The notes under the pieces are model-generated. The model saw only the letters and a program-made list of their open reading frames with translations. It made no database searches and was not told the origin of the DNA. A program made the position numbers and the translations under genes. A DNA stretch of 64,000 nucleotides from Archegozetes longisetosus (Eukaryota; Arthropoda; Arachnida; Sarcoptiformes; Trhypochthoniidae). Of this stretch, positions 1 through 10,993 are shown in pieces. Within the stretch, counting starts at the first letter, position 1. Every line of letters starts with the position of its first letter. The stretch spans positions 10,741,112 through 10,805,111 of the forward strand of contig JAEMBT020000009.1 of NCBI GenBank assembly GCA_018873245.2, written 5' to 3'.

Positions 1-367
1 TTTATAGATTTCCATTATCTGGCTACAATTTACTGAAATCAGTTTGAAAATCGAATCGTCCAGTCAAAAGTTATTTGACTTTAATCGACTAAAGATAGAT
101 GTTTCCAAGGGTGTATATAATGTCCACAAAATTTGAATGAAAATTTTTGAATATTTGAATGTTGAACGAATGCAAAGTAGTATTAAACTTATTTTCAACT
201 AAATATTCTGTTCAGTAAATTAAAAAATAGTTTACAAATAATTCAAATAATTAGTGAATTGTTTTCAGAAAAATACAAGCATTAGAAAATTTTGGAAATT
301 GAGATTAAGATGTGTTTCTAATTTAAAGGTCTTATTAAGACGTACTCTTCAGTATTGAAAAGAAGTC

Positions 368-1327
368 TTAGAGCAGAGACTTATCGCAAAACTGGTTTAC
401 GCGAGACCTCTTTCTCTTTGGTTTTATTGAATCACTCTCCAGGCTATTTTTTTGCAATTTGAGTCTATTTATCCGAATTCGATCAGTTGTTTCATCTATT
501 AGTACAATTGTAAACGTTGGTTTACTTTACTCTTTAAAGCTTTTTACACTTCAAACATCAAACATTTATCGCGTAATTTTGTAAATCTTCAACAGATAAT
601 CTCAAGGATCTTTACCTGTAATATTCTCTCCCAATTTTGAAGGTAAGATAGTGATCGTTTTCTGAACTGCAGGTCGGACCAAACTGTCCAAAGTGAACAT
701 CCAGTGAGGTTTAATGCCATCTGTTCTGATTCTCCTATAGTTCCCAAAGTTGATGTTCCCTCAACTAGTGGTGGTGATATCAAAACACTTGACAGACGAG
801 CAAATGGAGTGCCTTCTGAACTGAGATTTAAAAAAGAGCTTAAGTCCAATTAATCAAACGGTCAGAGTTAGCAATAGGTATTGAAAATAAAGTTAAGATC
901 TAATGAAACATTAGAACATCAGAACTAAAGGACTAAAGGAATGAGTAATTACCTCATTGAGTAAATAGCAGGTGAATGAGGACCTGAATCGTAAGGACTG
1001 GCACGACGATGCGATACATCAATATGTAAATTGGGTGCTATACTAAATATGCGATAACAACGCAAATCAGAACTTAAAACTAATTCATCGCAACAAAGCG
1101 TGCAAATTATCCCTTTGTTTACATGATCGTCGTTACCAGTGCTCCACAAACGATTGACTCTACTCTCGCATTGTTCGAGTTTGCACTGCGGATCAAATGA
1201 ACGGTTGAAGTCCGTCATAAGAGGTCCACGAGTAGGGTTCGAAGTCATTGGAGAGGGCGTTGTTTCCTTCTTTCTCGAAGAATTGGTTTCGAGAAACATA
1301 TAGTTGAGTAGTTGAGCTGCAGTCGCT
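368..1327 (-). CDS. Unrecognised spliced gene, 3' part (two supported exons, third tentative)
   Basis: I do not recognise the product. Two exons fit well: 1327-953 and 841-616. The first ends in ATG AG followed by GTAATT. The second follows an AG acceptor and starts with C, so the split codon is AGC and the frame continues through about 200 residues. The first exon is Cys-rich in its middle (IICTLCCDEL) and the second has a Ser/Leu-rich stretch followed by a Trp/aromatic-rich one (LWTVWSDLQF). The second exon ends in CAG before GTAAAG, a good donor. A further open stretch at about 495-368 encodes a basic tail (PKRKRSR) and a stop, but its frame does not match the donor by one base, so it is only tentative. 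The acceptor chosen at 1328 gives phase 2, which matches the donor of the exon ending at 4502, so the two groups may belong to one gene. Alternative frames in the first exon are also open for about 40 codons. Confidence 0.5.
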
Positions 1328-1427
1328 CTTTCAAATGAGTCAGGAACAAATCAGCGAAGAATGAAGCTTTTGACCTTTTCTGGCTGTCTATTAGATCTAT
1401 TCAAATTGATCTATTCTATCTATCAAG

Positions 1428-2475
1428 ATATTATAACTGTATTTTAATATTCATGATCACAATCAAATCAAAGCGATTTAAACTATTCGTTGAACATTAA
1501 ATTGAAGCATTGATTTTGGGAGTATAGCCAAAGTGTATAAAGGTAATTTTTCAAGCAAAGACTAAATACTATACGAACTAACACATTATATCAGCTGGTA
1601 ACCTATGTGAAGAAACATTCTGGCAAAATGTGGAGATATCTAATTCATAACTGAAATAATTCATCTTTATTTTAGTTAAGTTGAAGTTAAACAACAAAAT
1701 GTTGAACTTAACTCTGAAAAGTGTAGTTCTTACAAATTTCTTAAAATATGTCCTCAAACATCGAAATATGTTCATTCGATTTTTACAAGTTTGATGCTTT
1801 GAAGAACCAAATGCTATCTTAAAAACTGAAGAACTCTTTGTTTTCAGTTAAAACAGTAACCAATCTATATTTGTGTTTAATGTCCTGAGTCTAAATTCTG
1901 ATATTATGGAATAGATTTTTTACGATTGAGAAAATCAGAAATATTACAGAAAAATAGAATCATTAGTTCGAATCAGCACATTGTTGATGTGTGTAGTTAA
2001 GAAATGAGTTTAAATATAATTTTAGTTATAATGTTGTCAATCATAATAAAGTCATATTTTCCCTTCATTTATAGAAAAGTTGGAATCAAAAGGCATACAA
2101 TGTCTCATTTAAATTTCTACAAGAAACAGACACAGCATAAAATGCACTATAGAACGTAGATCAATATGTGGAAAATCAATTGCAATTATGTGTAAAGCTG
2201 TTTATGTTCTATCTCTCGAAATGCTAACTTTTTCGTCAGTAATCACTAATTGACTAGTAATTATTATTCTTTTCAACGCTTAAAATCAGGAAAATGTGTG
2301 TCAAAGACGTAACGCGTTTTATTTATACTCAATTGAAGGTCATGTAATAGATAGATCGACCTGATATTCATGAAACCTTGTGACAAACGCTTTTGTTAGT
2401 AAAATGTTTAGACCATTAACAAATTTGTAAATTTTCATAAATTTCAGTTCAAATTGAATAAATATAACTCATTTC
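1428..2475. repeat. Segmental duplicate, copy A left block (matches 7028-9935)
   Basis: This block aligns by eye with 7028-9935, once the transposon at 7433-8690 is set aside. Shared landmarks are the stretch around 1430-1530 (tattataactgtatttta), the GGTTCGAATCAACATA-like segment near 1965, and the region 2280-2460 with CGACCTGATATTC and TTAGTAAAATGTTT. Copies are clearly diverged, with small indels throughout. No convincing coding frame is shared, so it is probably non-coding flank sequence. It ends abruptly at about 2475. Confidence 0.75.
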
Positions 2476-2524
2476 ATAACTTATTTCTACACTTGTGCTT
2501 AAGTCCACTTCAAAATTGACTGTC

Positions 2525-2950
2525 AATTTCAAGTCAGTGTTTAATTAAAATCGACAATTCTTCAAATAGAAATAAAACTTAAGTCAATCGAATAGTGTTG
2601 TGCGTTTATCGCTATTCTTCTGAATCATCGAAACAAGTCCATCGAGTGCTCTGACGCAAGCATTTTGGTATCAAATATCGTGGAGAAGATCTCTAATAAA
2701 GAATATAAAAAATTGATTGGAGTCCCAAAAATCGTCATAATTAGTTCCATATTTGAGCGTAAGTCTCACAAGTTATTCATAAACTCATTTTGCAAACTCA
2801 ATTCTGTAAACAGCACACAAGAACAACATAAAAGATTTTTTAACTTTTTTTTAAACAATTCATCTCTATAATTTTTAAATATTAAAAATTGTGTTAGTTT
2901 TTTTTTAAGAATTAAATCAAATATAGATCAAGAATCAGCTGAAAGCATAG
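2525..2950. repeat. Segmental duplicate, copy A right block (matches 17765-18250)
   Basis: The stretch starting CAAGTCAGTG and running through ACTTAAGTCAATCGAA, GTGTTGTGC and CTCTGACGCAAG aligns collinearly with 17765-18250. In copy A it lies only about 50 bases after the left block. In the other copy the equivalent blocks are about 7.8 kb apart and enclose the ankyrin locus. A 68-codon open frame at 2665-2871 falls in this block but is not kept in the other copy. Confidence 0.75.
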
Positions 2951-3178
2951 AAATCTGAAATTTTTCAGTCAAGATCTGACTTTATTGAGTCAAAATTTAA
3001 AACAATACAATTATTCCATTAGAATAATTTTTATAAATTCAATAAGAAAGTTGTCTAAATTTAAAGATCACTTAAAGATAAATCAATTTCTCTTGGATTA
3101 AAATGAGAGCAAAACCATTTAATCTGTCAGTTGGTACAATATTTTTAAAATGAGTTTTGACATCAATTTAGTGATTAT

Positions 3179-3648
3179 CCTTCGTCACAACTGTGGGGTA
3201 AAATGTTCCCAAGTTTGACTTTAAAAATCTTGTAAAAATCAACAAAACGTCGTTGCTTCTTGAGAATTTAGGTATTCATCAGTCATATATCCGGCTTTGA
3301 ATGACAAAAAGGCGATTAATTTAGACTTATAACTTATTTTAAAAAATTTTTTCTGGCAACATGTTTGGCTGAGGACAGAAATTTCCCCTAACATCGCAGT
3401 GCTTTGTGTTTACTATATGTGTCGTAGTGCTGTAATGTCGCTACTAGCAATTTGAACCACTGATGACGCTGTAGCAGATAATAACTAAAAATTAACTAAT
3501 TAGTAAATTTGAACTTCGAAAACAAGGGCTAACCTTGATTCTCAAAGCATTCAGACTAACCTAGAACAGATATAAAGGGTGGAAAACGTGGGGTAAAATT
3601 TTACCCAACAGTTAATTTTACGTTTTGGAAGTTAAGTTGTGACGAAGA
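3179..3648. mobile_element. Possible short inverted-repeat element (MITE-like)
   Basis: CCTTCGTCACAACT at 3179-3192 recurs inverted at 3635-3647 (AGTTGTGACGAAG). A second inverted pair with GGGGTAAAAT lies just inside, at about 3193 and 3590. There is no coding sequence. The short terminal repeats and the size of about 470 bp suit a non-autonomous DNA element, but no clear target duplication was found. Confidence 0.4.
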
Positions 3649-4501
3649 GTTAATTCAAGCGAAAAATTTATTAAAAATAAAATATCATAAAATAAACCAA
3701 AAATAAAAAGTAAAACAAAGTTATAGTAAATCCATATTTTGCTTAAGTCATTCAAAAGTAAACGGAATTTTAACAAGTATTCAAACTCTTTTCTAAGCTC
3801 TTCGAAGGGAAACAACATTTGAAAGTCATCTGAATTGTGATAAACGTAAAGTAAGAAACTTCTCCGATCTGCTTTCTATAGACTGTTGGAATGGACGACA
3901 TTTTTGTTATTTTTCATATCATAATAACCTTATTTGAACGGTTTGCAGTTTTTGTCCAGACTTATTTTCGATGAACACATATTAAAAGATACAAATGAGA
4001 GCAACTAATTTATGCCATGTTTTGATTTAGTTCAGGGCAAAGGAATTCGGAAAATCCTTCAATCATTTCCAATGATAAATGCGTTAATTTCGTAGTTTCA
4101 AAAGAAAACGAAATGCAAACAAGCATTTACTGTACAACTCAAACCTAATCTTCATATAATAGTGTATTGTGTTAAGTCATTTGTTCGTATATATACTTAT
4201 TCCGAGACTATAACCCACTCATAAGTTATGCATTTAATCAGATCTTGTGATTCCTATAGCAAATACATTAGTCTTTGGTGGTGGCAGGTATAACGATCAA
4301 AGATCACAAACAATTATTCGATAAACAACATATTCAAGTGTTTTTTGTGAACTTCAATGTATTGCCACTACGTCGCCCAGTTTTTAGATTCACAGGATAT
4401 AGATTTAAATTGATATCTAATCAAATATTCACCGCAATAATAATTCTTATCGTAATGATTGTATCCCACGTAATGTTAATTAATATATAACTCTCGCATA
4501 C

Positions 4502-5118
4502 CTGACACCTCTTATAGTAGAAGCAAAGAAGAGCCAAGAATGTGGTCTCTTACATGTTTCTTTATTACGCAAGCGTTGTAGACAAATATTAATTTTTAAT
4601 GACTTGCCGTCCTGTCCGTTTAGATTTACTGTCACATCTCTTGGCATGTAAATCCTGTCGGTTTCCAACACCAACATTGGAAACCTTATTACATTCTCGA
4701 CGTCATCATTTGTTGCATCGATGGAATACTCCATCCAGAATTGAAATATTTGCTCTTCATGTGTCAATATAGCGTCCTCTGGTTTGCGTTTGATTTGATT
4801 GATTAGTTGGATGTTTCCGATGGTTTACTTGAGATACCAAACATTGAATGAGAGAAAACATATTATTAATACTTGGATGCCAAATTAACATATCTTTAAA
4901 CTGATTAGAGGATTTGATTGAGTTGTGAAGTAATTCTCATTTGAATCAACATTGAAAGAGACCGTGCATTGGGTTTTGTTTCCTCTTCTGCAGATGTTTA
5001 TCAGAAAAACATTTTGTTTACGCTTCAAATGCGGGCATTCATTAAACATGGTGAACATCTCAATTTGAACGAGAACTTCATCGATTCCGTACAAAACACT
5101 CGCTCTTTCTTGTGACAT
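4502..5118 (-). CDS. Two probable exons of an unrecognised protein
   Basis: Two neighbouring minus-strand open stretches look like exons: 5118 to about 4885, and about 4778 to 4502. The second ends in GTC AG before GTATGC, a strong donor leaving phase 2. Both encode a similar short pattern: FLINIC-R-NK-C in the first and LKINIC-R-NKETC in the second. This suggests a duplicated structural unit of about 70-80 residues in one protein, possibly extracellular, since both repeats keep paired cysteines. I could not match phases across the short gap between them, so the joint is unresolved. The final donor is phase-compatible with an acceptor at 1328, so these may be upstream exons of the gene at 368-1327. 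The family is unknown. Confidence 0.4.
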
Positions 5119-5260
5119 AACTATTACAATATTTGAATCATATTCTTCGAGAGAATTTTTGCTGAAAACTTTTTCGAGATGTTTTAAAAATTATTAGATG
5201 TTAGTACGGACAACTGGATCTTTAAAACAAATCTATATTTTTTTGAATATGATTATATGA

Positions 5261-6661
5261 TTAGTAAATGTATTGGCCTTCTGTCTGATTGACAAAAGTC
5301 CATCGCAGTGGGAGGTGTCCTATACCAGTGGCGGCTGTTTCGACATTTATTTCATTTATAACTCGATCATACTCCATCTTAAGTTTGGTCTCATTAGCAA
5401 ATCTCTTATCTTTGTTTGGCCTCTTTATTCTTGCAATACCATCAAAGTAACAAGGGTTCAAATCAGGAATGTAAGGGGTTGATTAAGTTCCACCCAACAA
5501 TGTCGATTAAAGAATTCTTTGACTTTCTGATGTTTATGTGGTCTAGCATTGTCGTGTAGGATAAGTGGGTTATGAAGCCGGTGGTTTTTTACTTTTGGAA
5601 GAATTATTCGCTTCAAAAATTCAATATATTGTCGCGAACTTTCCTCACGACAATTGACAAAAATGGAGAATGAGCGAATAAAGCGCGCCTTTTCATCAAT
5701 TTCTTTGTCTTTATTTGTGTAAACTTATTACATATGTGTTGTTCTATAGTCGAGCAATATATATATATACTGGGAACAGAGGAGTTCACTTTGTGGGTTG
5801 GGTCTATAGAGAGTGGTTCGATACAATTGGTTAGGGAGGGGTATGTATTTAATGGAGTCGAAAGTAAAAAACATATAGGGGAATAGACGTGTTGGTGTCA
5901 ATATATTTGAAAATTGACATTGGAATTTTTTCGTAAAAGTCGATAACCAAATATCCGATTTTGATGAAAAGCAACAATCATCATCACTTTCCAGTCATCC
6001 ATCGTTGCTCTTGTTTTGGTGGGCCTGCCATATCAAATATGGCCGCTAACATTATTTTAGTTTTCCAATATTTCAAGTTAAAATTACATATGGTTCTTGT
6101 CCAGGTAATCGCCATTGACATGAACTAAGTAGATCCTTAGAGTCATATGATCTGATCTCATCAACAGCGATAATTCTTTCCAGAAATTCATGGTCATTGT
6201 TATATCTTTCAAGATGTTGTACACATATATCGACGCGCTTTTGTTTCTGAGCAGGTGTAAGTTCATGAGGCACCCACCTCATAGCTATTTTTTAGCACAG
6301 ACTTCTTTCGGAAGTCTTATTGTGCTTCAATAACTGACTCCTAAATTTTGTGCCAATTCAAAGGTTTCCAATTACGGTCCTCAAGTAAAAGCTCTTTGAG
6401 TTTTACTCTGTGATTTTCGTCGATTGCTTCACGATGTCTCCCTTCATGAGGTGCATCTTCGCTTATTAAACGGGTTCGTTCTTTAAACTCTTTATGAAGT
6501 TCGTAGACTCGGCTTCTACTCAATGCTTGGCTTCGAGCGATTTCCTCAAGTGCTTTATAATCTTCAGAGGCAGACGTGTCCAGCAACACATGAAACTTGA
6601 TAAATGCTCTTTGTTCTTGGGTTGTAATACTGGCGTGAAGTGGATCAGTTTTTTGGTCCAC
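5261..6661 (-). mobile_element. Mariner-like transposon relic with transposase pieces
   Basis: The minus strand encodes mariner transposase blocks in the right order. The N-terminal helix-turn-helix part is at 6661-6341 (LEEIARSQALSRSRVYELHK-like). RWVPHELTPAQKQKRVDIC follows at about 6282, with a first catalytic-region block (ERIIAVDE) at about 6170. HDNARPH lies at 5555-5535, containing the second catalytic aspartate, and a C-terminal block is at 5461-5261. The blocks are in different frames. About 350 bases between roughly 5700 and 6060 have no transposase similarity, including a short AT run at 5758-5775, so the middle looks replaced or invaded. In the first catalytic block the usual Trp after DE is not present in this frame. 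Terminal inverted repeats were not identified. It cannot make an active enzyme as it stands. Confidence 0.85.
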
Positions 6662-7027
6662 TTGTGCAATTAATTAATAAAAGGGTGCAAATTACATAAG
6701 GCCACATCATTCAGCATATATTACTCTAATGCGTAGTAAAACAGCATAAATATGTTTACAATATTTATCAACCCTGAGATATGATTGCCCGGACTATTCT
6801 GCTAACATCCAATATTGTGCCTTCAAATTGGTTTCGAGTCAAACATCATTGTTCATGAGCTTAATGATTGTTACGAACATGAGGATTCTGTCGGCTTGAG
6901 AGCTGTGTCTCATCCTAACAGTTCCTTTTAGAAGACTAAGTGAAGGGGTAAAGCATTTATAGACTTATTTACTTAAAAGTTTTTGAATTAATTTTAGTTT
7001 CAGTTAAAGTTTTATTTTAGTCTTCAA

Positions 7028-9935
7028 AATATTATAATTGTATTTTATATTGAGAATGATCACAGTCATATCAAAACGATTTTAGCTGAACAATATTAAA
7101 CCGAAGCATTGTTTTTTTTAACAAAACCAGTGTTTGAGAGCAATTTTAATCTGAGCAAATATTTTGGCAAAGTCTGGAGACAAATAATTGCAATATCTGG
7201 TTTTCAAAACTGAAATAACTCAAGTTTTTAAATTTTATCTTAGCTAAACTACAAGATATTGAAGTTAACTCGTAAAAGTATATATTTTACGTATTTCTTC
7301 AAACTTTCACTTATTATTAGTTAAACGCTTTCAGAAACCAAATCCTATCTTAAAAACTGAAGGGCCTTTTACAATTATAACGTAATAAATCAATAAGTGT
7401 CTATATTTATGTTTAATGTTCTTATGAAATTGTAAAGGGTTAAGACTAAAAATCCGCACAAAGTTCCAAATCAAATAACTTTAGAACACGTGCACATACA
7501 ACAAAGAATTGTTCTAAAGTTCTATTATATGAGTTATGGTTTGTGTCATGAATTCATTGATATCTTGAATAATTTAACCATTTGGATCAGTTGAACGAAA
7601 TCTAACAGAAATTTGATTGGAAATTTTTACCACAAAAATAAATCTTATGGCAAATCTTTTGCTTTAAATCACTTTTTTCGAATGGGTGTCCCAAAGAGGA
7701 CAGTGTATGATATAATTCAAAGAGTAGAAAAAATTTTCACTAGATAGTGCACAAGGTTCTGGTCCTAAAACAATAAAAATGTCGAAAAGAAGAGTTAAAC
7801 AATTGATTAAAAGAGTTGATGGTTAGAAAGGCATATCACAGAATAAATTATGCCAAAAATTCGGTATACATCCGACATAATACCTTTAGTAACAGATAAA
7901 CTAAAGATAGTCATCGTAAACGTTTGATTAAAATGTCAAAACACGATTTCAGACCAACAAATGGTATTGGAGTTGTGATGGACGATGAGTCCTACTTAAC
8001 GATAACAGATGGGAACATAGTTGAAAATGATGGCTAGTATTCGAGCGATAAATCGAAAGTCGATCCCGAAGTAAGGTATAAATCAATGTTCCTAAATTTC
8101 CTTCCAAAGTTCTTGTACGGATTGCTATCAGCTCAAGTGGTCACTCAAATGTATTATTTTGCTAAAGGAAACTCTTACTGCAGAAGTATATTCTGAAGAG
8201 TGTATAATTAAACGTTTGGACTCATTCTTAAAGAAGAATCACAGTAATGCTCAGTACGTGTTCTGGCCCGGCGACACATCTGCACATTATGCAAAGCAAA
8301 CAAACCAAACATTTGAACGTTTAAATATTAAATATGTTTCAAAAGACCAAAATCCTCCCAATATCCCACAGTTGCGTTCAATCGAAAAGTTTTGTCCACA
8401 TTTGAAGACAAAGGTTTACGACAATGACTGGAAGGCTGAAAATCTCAATCATTTGATCTCCAGAATTAGGAAAAAACTGAGAAAATTCTGCCCAGAGTAT
8501 TTTCAGACACTCATGAAGAGAGTTAAGACTAATCTAAGAAAGGCAGCCGATAAAGGCTATGATTATATTTATAAATAAAGTATAATTAATTTACTTCCAT
8601 TGATATAAAGAACGTTTTCATAATTTGTTTAGTTTTTGATTAAATTAATAATAAATTTTGTGCGGACTTTTAGTCTTAACCCTTCCTTTAACCTCGTGGA
8701 ATGGATTCTTATAGAATTGAGAAATTTGGATAAATTGCAGAAATATAGAACGATGGGTTCGAATCAACATATTATTCAAGTCAGGCATTAAGAAATGAGC
8801 TTAAATAGAGTGCAAGTACGAGTTTAAATATGAGTAAAATTTTTCAATAATTATTAAATTTTACTTAATCTTTAGCTACAATAAGGTTGTAATTAAGAAT
8901 CGCTCAATTTCTGATTTGTTGTTCTACAAGACTTTTTAAGTAAAAAATTGCACAAAGAGTATAGGACATATGATGCGTTGTATGCAGTAACGACTTATAG
9001 CCTTATGCGCAGAAATGAGAAAATCGCGTTTAAAGTAGCACAACTTTTAAATACATTTAAATCATTTACTTTCAATAATTTAATGAATTTCTTAATATTT
9101 TTCTCATGTTTTTCTGCCATAAAATTGGATGTGATATACGTTTCTTTCCATTTTCTTTAGACATTTGCATCATTTCATTATTAATCAGGTCTATAGGCGT
9201 TTGTCTATTTATAACACAATTAGCGATATTTTTCAATTTATTTTTCAATAAATCACATATTTTAAGATTTTAAAAATAAAAAAAATGAACGTAAACAAAA
9301 AAGTTTTATTTCAAAATCTTATAAGTAATTGTCTCACATTTAACTTAGTATTGCATAGATAACTGAAATATGCAGTTAACACACTCATATGACTCATCAG
9401 TGCAAAACCACTCTTAGTTGTAATGCTTTTCTATAGGAATTAGAGGCAACTTCTTTGCTGATTTAATCATATTTTCCTCTTGGAACATATCATGAAAACT
9501 TGTCTGAATGTAAATTAAGACCTAAACATTGATTTTGTGCAATAATCCAAAAAACCATATATCTCCACACAAGTCGTTACTGAATCTAATGCATCATATG
9601 TAGGAATCAATTATGATAACCTATAAAACTGTTTTTTTATTCTCTAAATGATAACTATTACAGAGTTAATCACTAATCCTTTTTGAATGTCAAAAGTCAG
9701 AAAAATGTGTCAAAGACATTTTTGTTTATACTAAACAGAAGGCTGTGTAGCCAATAGTTCGACCTGATATTCCTCTAACCCGACACTCAGCAAACCCTCG
9801 AACAAACGCTTCCGTTAGTAAAATGTTTCGACCAATTCTTCCGGTCAGAAAGATCGTGGCGCCTGGCTCTCACCTTAATCTCTAAATTTCAATTAAATAT
9901 CAGTTCGAATTGAATAGTATAACTGATTACATTGC
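7028..9935. repeat. Segmental duplicate, copy B left block (matches 1428-2475)
   Basis: This block is collinear with copy A, with the Tc1-like element at 7433-8690 inserted in it. On the left, sequence up to TGTTTAATGTTCTTATG matches A at about 1880. On the right, matching resumes with TGGAATGGATTCTTATAGA against A at about 1910. At the far end CGACCTGATATTC (about 9757) and TTAGTAAAATGTTTCGACC correspond to A at about 2365-2420. After 9935 similarity to copy A stops and unique sequence leads into the ankyrin locus. Confidence 0.75.
7433..8690 (+). mobile_element. Tc1-like DNA transposon with 28-bp inverted ends, decayed
   Basis: The ends 7435-7462 and 8657-8684 are inverted copies with 27 of 28 bases matching (starting AAGGGTTAAGAC). 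A TA precedes the left end. On the right, CCTT is repeated before a TA, so the target site is slightly disturbed. Inside, on the plus strand, are transposase traces. A helix-turn-helix block (MGVPKRTVYDIIQRVEK) is at about 7684, a first catalytic block (MDDESYLTITDGN) is at 7978-8016, and an open C-terminal part runs from 8159 to 8578. That part has FWPGDTSAHYAK, NPPNIPQL and SIEKF, all typical of this group. The N-terminal half is out of frame with stops, and the second-aspartate motif is altered (normally FWPDLASAHYA). The element sits inside copy B and is missing from copy A, so it arrived after the duplication. Confidence 0.9.
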
Positions 9936-10993
9936 TTATAAAACAAGGTTTGAAGCTAAATTAATAAAAGGCATTCTAAAAATGAGTGCTAGATACGACC
10001 CTAGTCGTAAAACATTGAGTTTTAAATTGCAACAATTCACAGAATATTCGAGATGGTTTGATGAAAGTTTAGAGTAAATAATTTTGAAGGTTTCTTTTGA
10101 ACGTAAGATTCTTCTAATTATATAAATTAGTCGTATAGTTAAAAATCGCAAATCTTTATCAAACAATAGGTAACTCAATTTATTCATAAAATATTTGCAG
10201 TTCGATAATAGATTAATCATAATCTAAGCACTATTTTCACATAGTTAGGTGTTGAATACTATCACAGTCTTGACACTATTGTTATCTTGTAAATATAAAG
10301 ATGACGCTCGGCTAATAATAAGTTTGTTAGAACTTGTTATTTCTCAATTTAGATATTTAATTATGCTTACTAACTCAAGTTCCTCCACTAAGAGTTATTG
10401 CTTATAGTCAATAGATAATATTTCTTTCTTTTCGACATTTAAAGTTGATCAACATACCATAAACCAGCTTCGAAGGAAACACTGCTATATAAATATGCTT
10501 GAATACTGTGAGTATAATTGATAACGACTATGTAATTATGACTTACTAAATGAGAAACAAAATCATTTGATCACTTATATATAAATTATTGTCTTTAGCT
10601 AATCATAGAACTGAAATTCGAAAGTGACCTATAAGTAGGGAAATCTAATTTTTTCAAATGTGTCTAGTAATTTACTTGATCAAACACACTTTTAATTCTA
10701 CATTCGGTAGTTATTTGCTTTAAGTAACTTTGCAAAAGTTGCAAGTAAACTTAATAGTAGTTTAAATATTATTTGATATTTTATATTTAAAACTGTCCTA
10801 AAACCTTGAATTTTTTAGGCGAAATACTTAATTACCTCTTGATTAAAATAAACTTTTTAAAATAGGTTATATAAATCACATATAAGTATTTTATATAAAT
10901 TATACTATAGTGAAATAAATATTTTTCCTGTATAAAGGAGAGAATTCAAACTAAGGTTTCTAACATATCGCCGACATATATACAACAGCAGCA

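Noticed and set aside
2665-2871. A 68-codon frame in the duplicated block.
   Set aside because: The frame is not kept in the paralogous block at 17.9-18.1 kb.
4275-4490. A 71-codon plus-strand frame with a hydrophobic end.
   Set aside because: No supporting splice signals or recognisable features. The membrane-like end comes from AT-rich codons.
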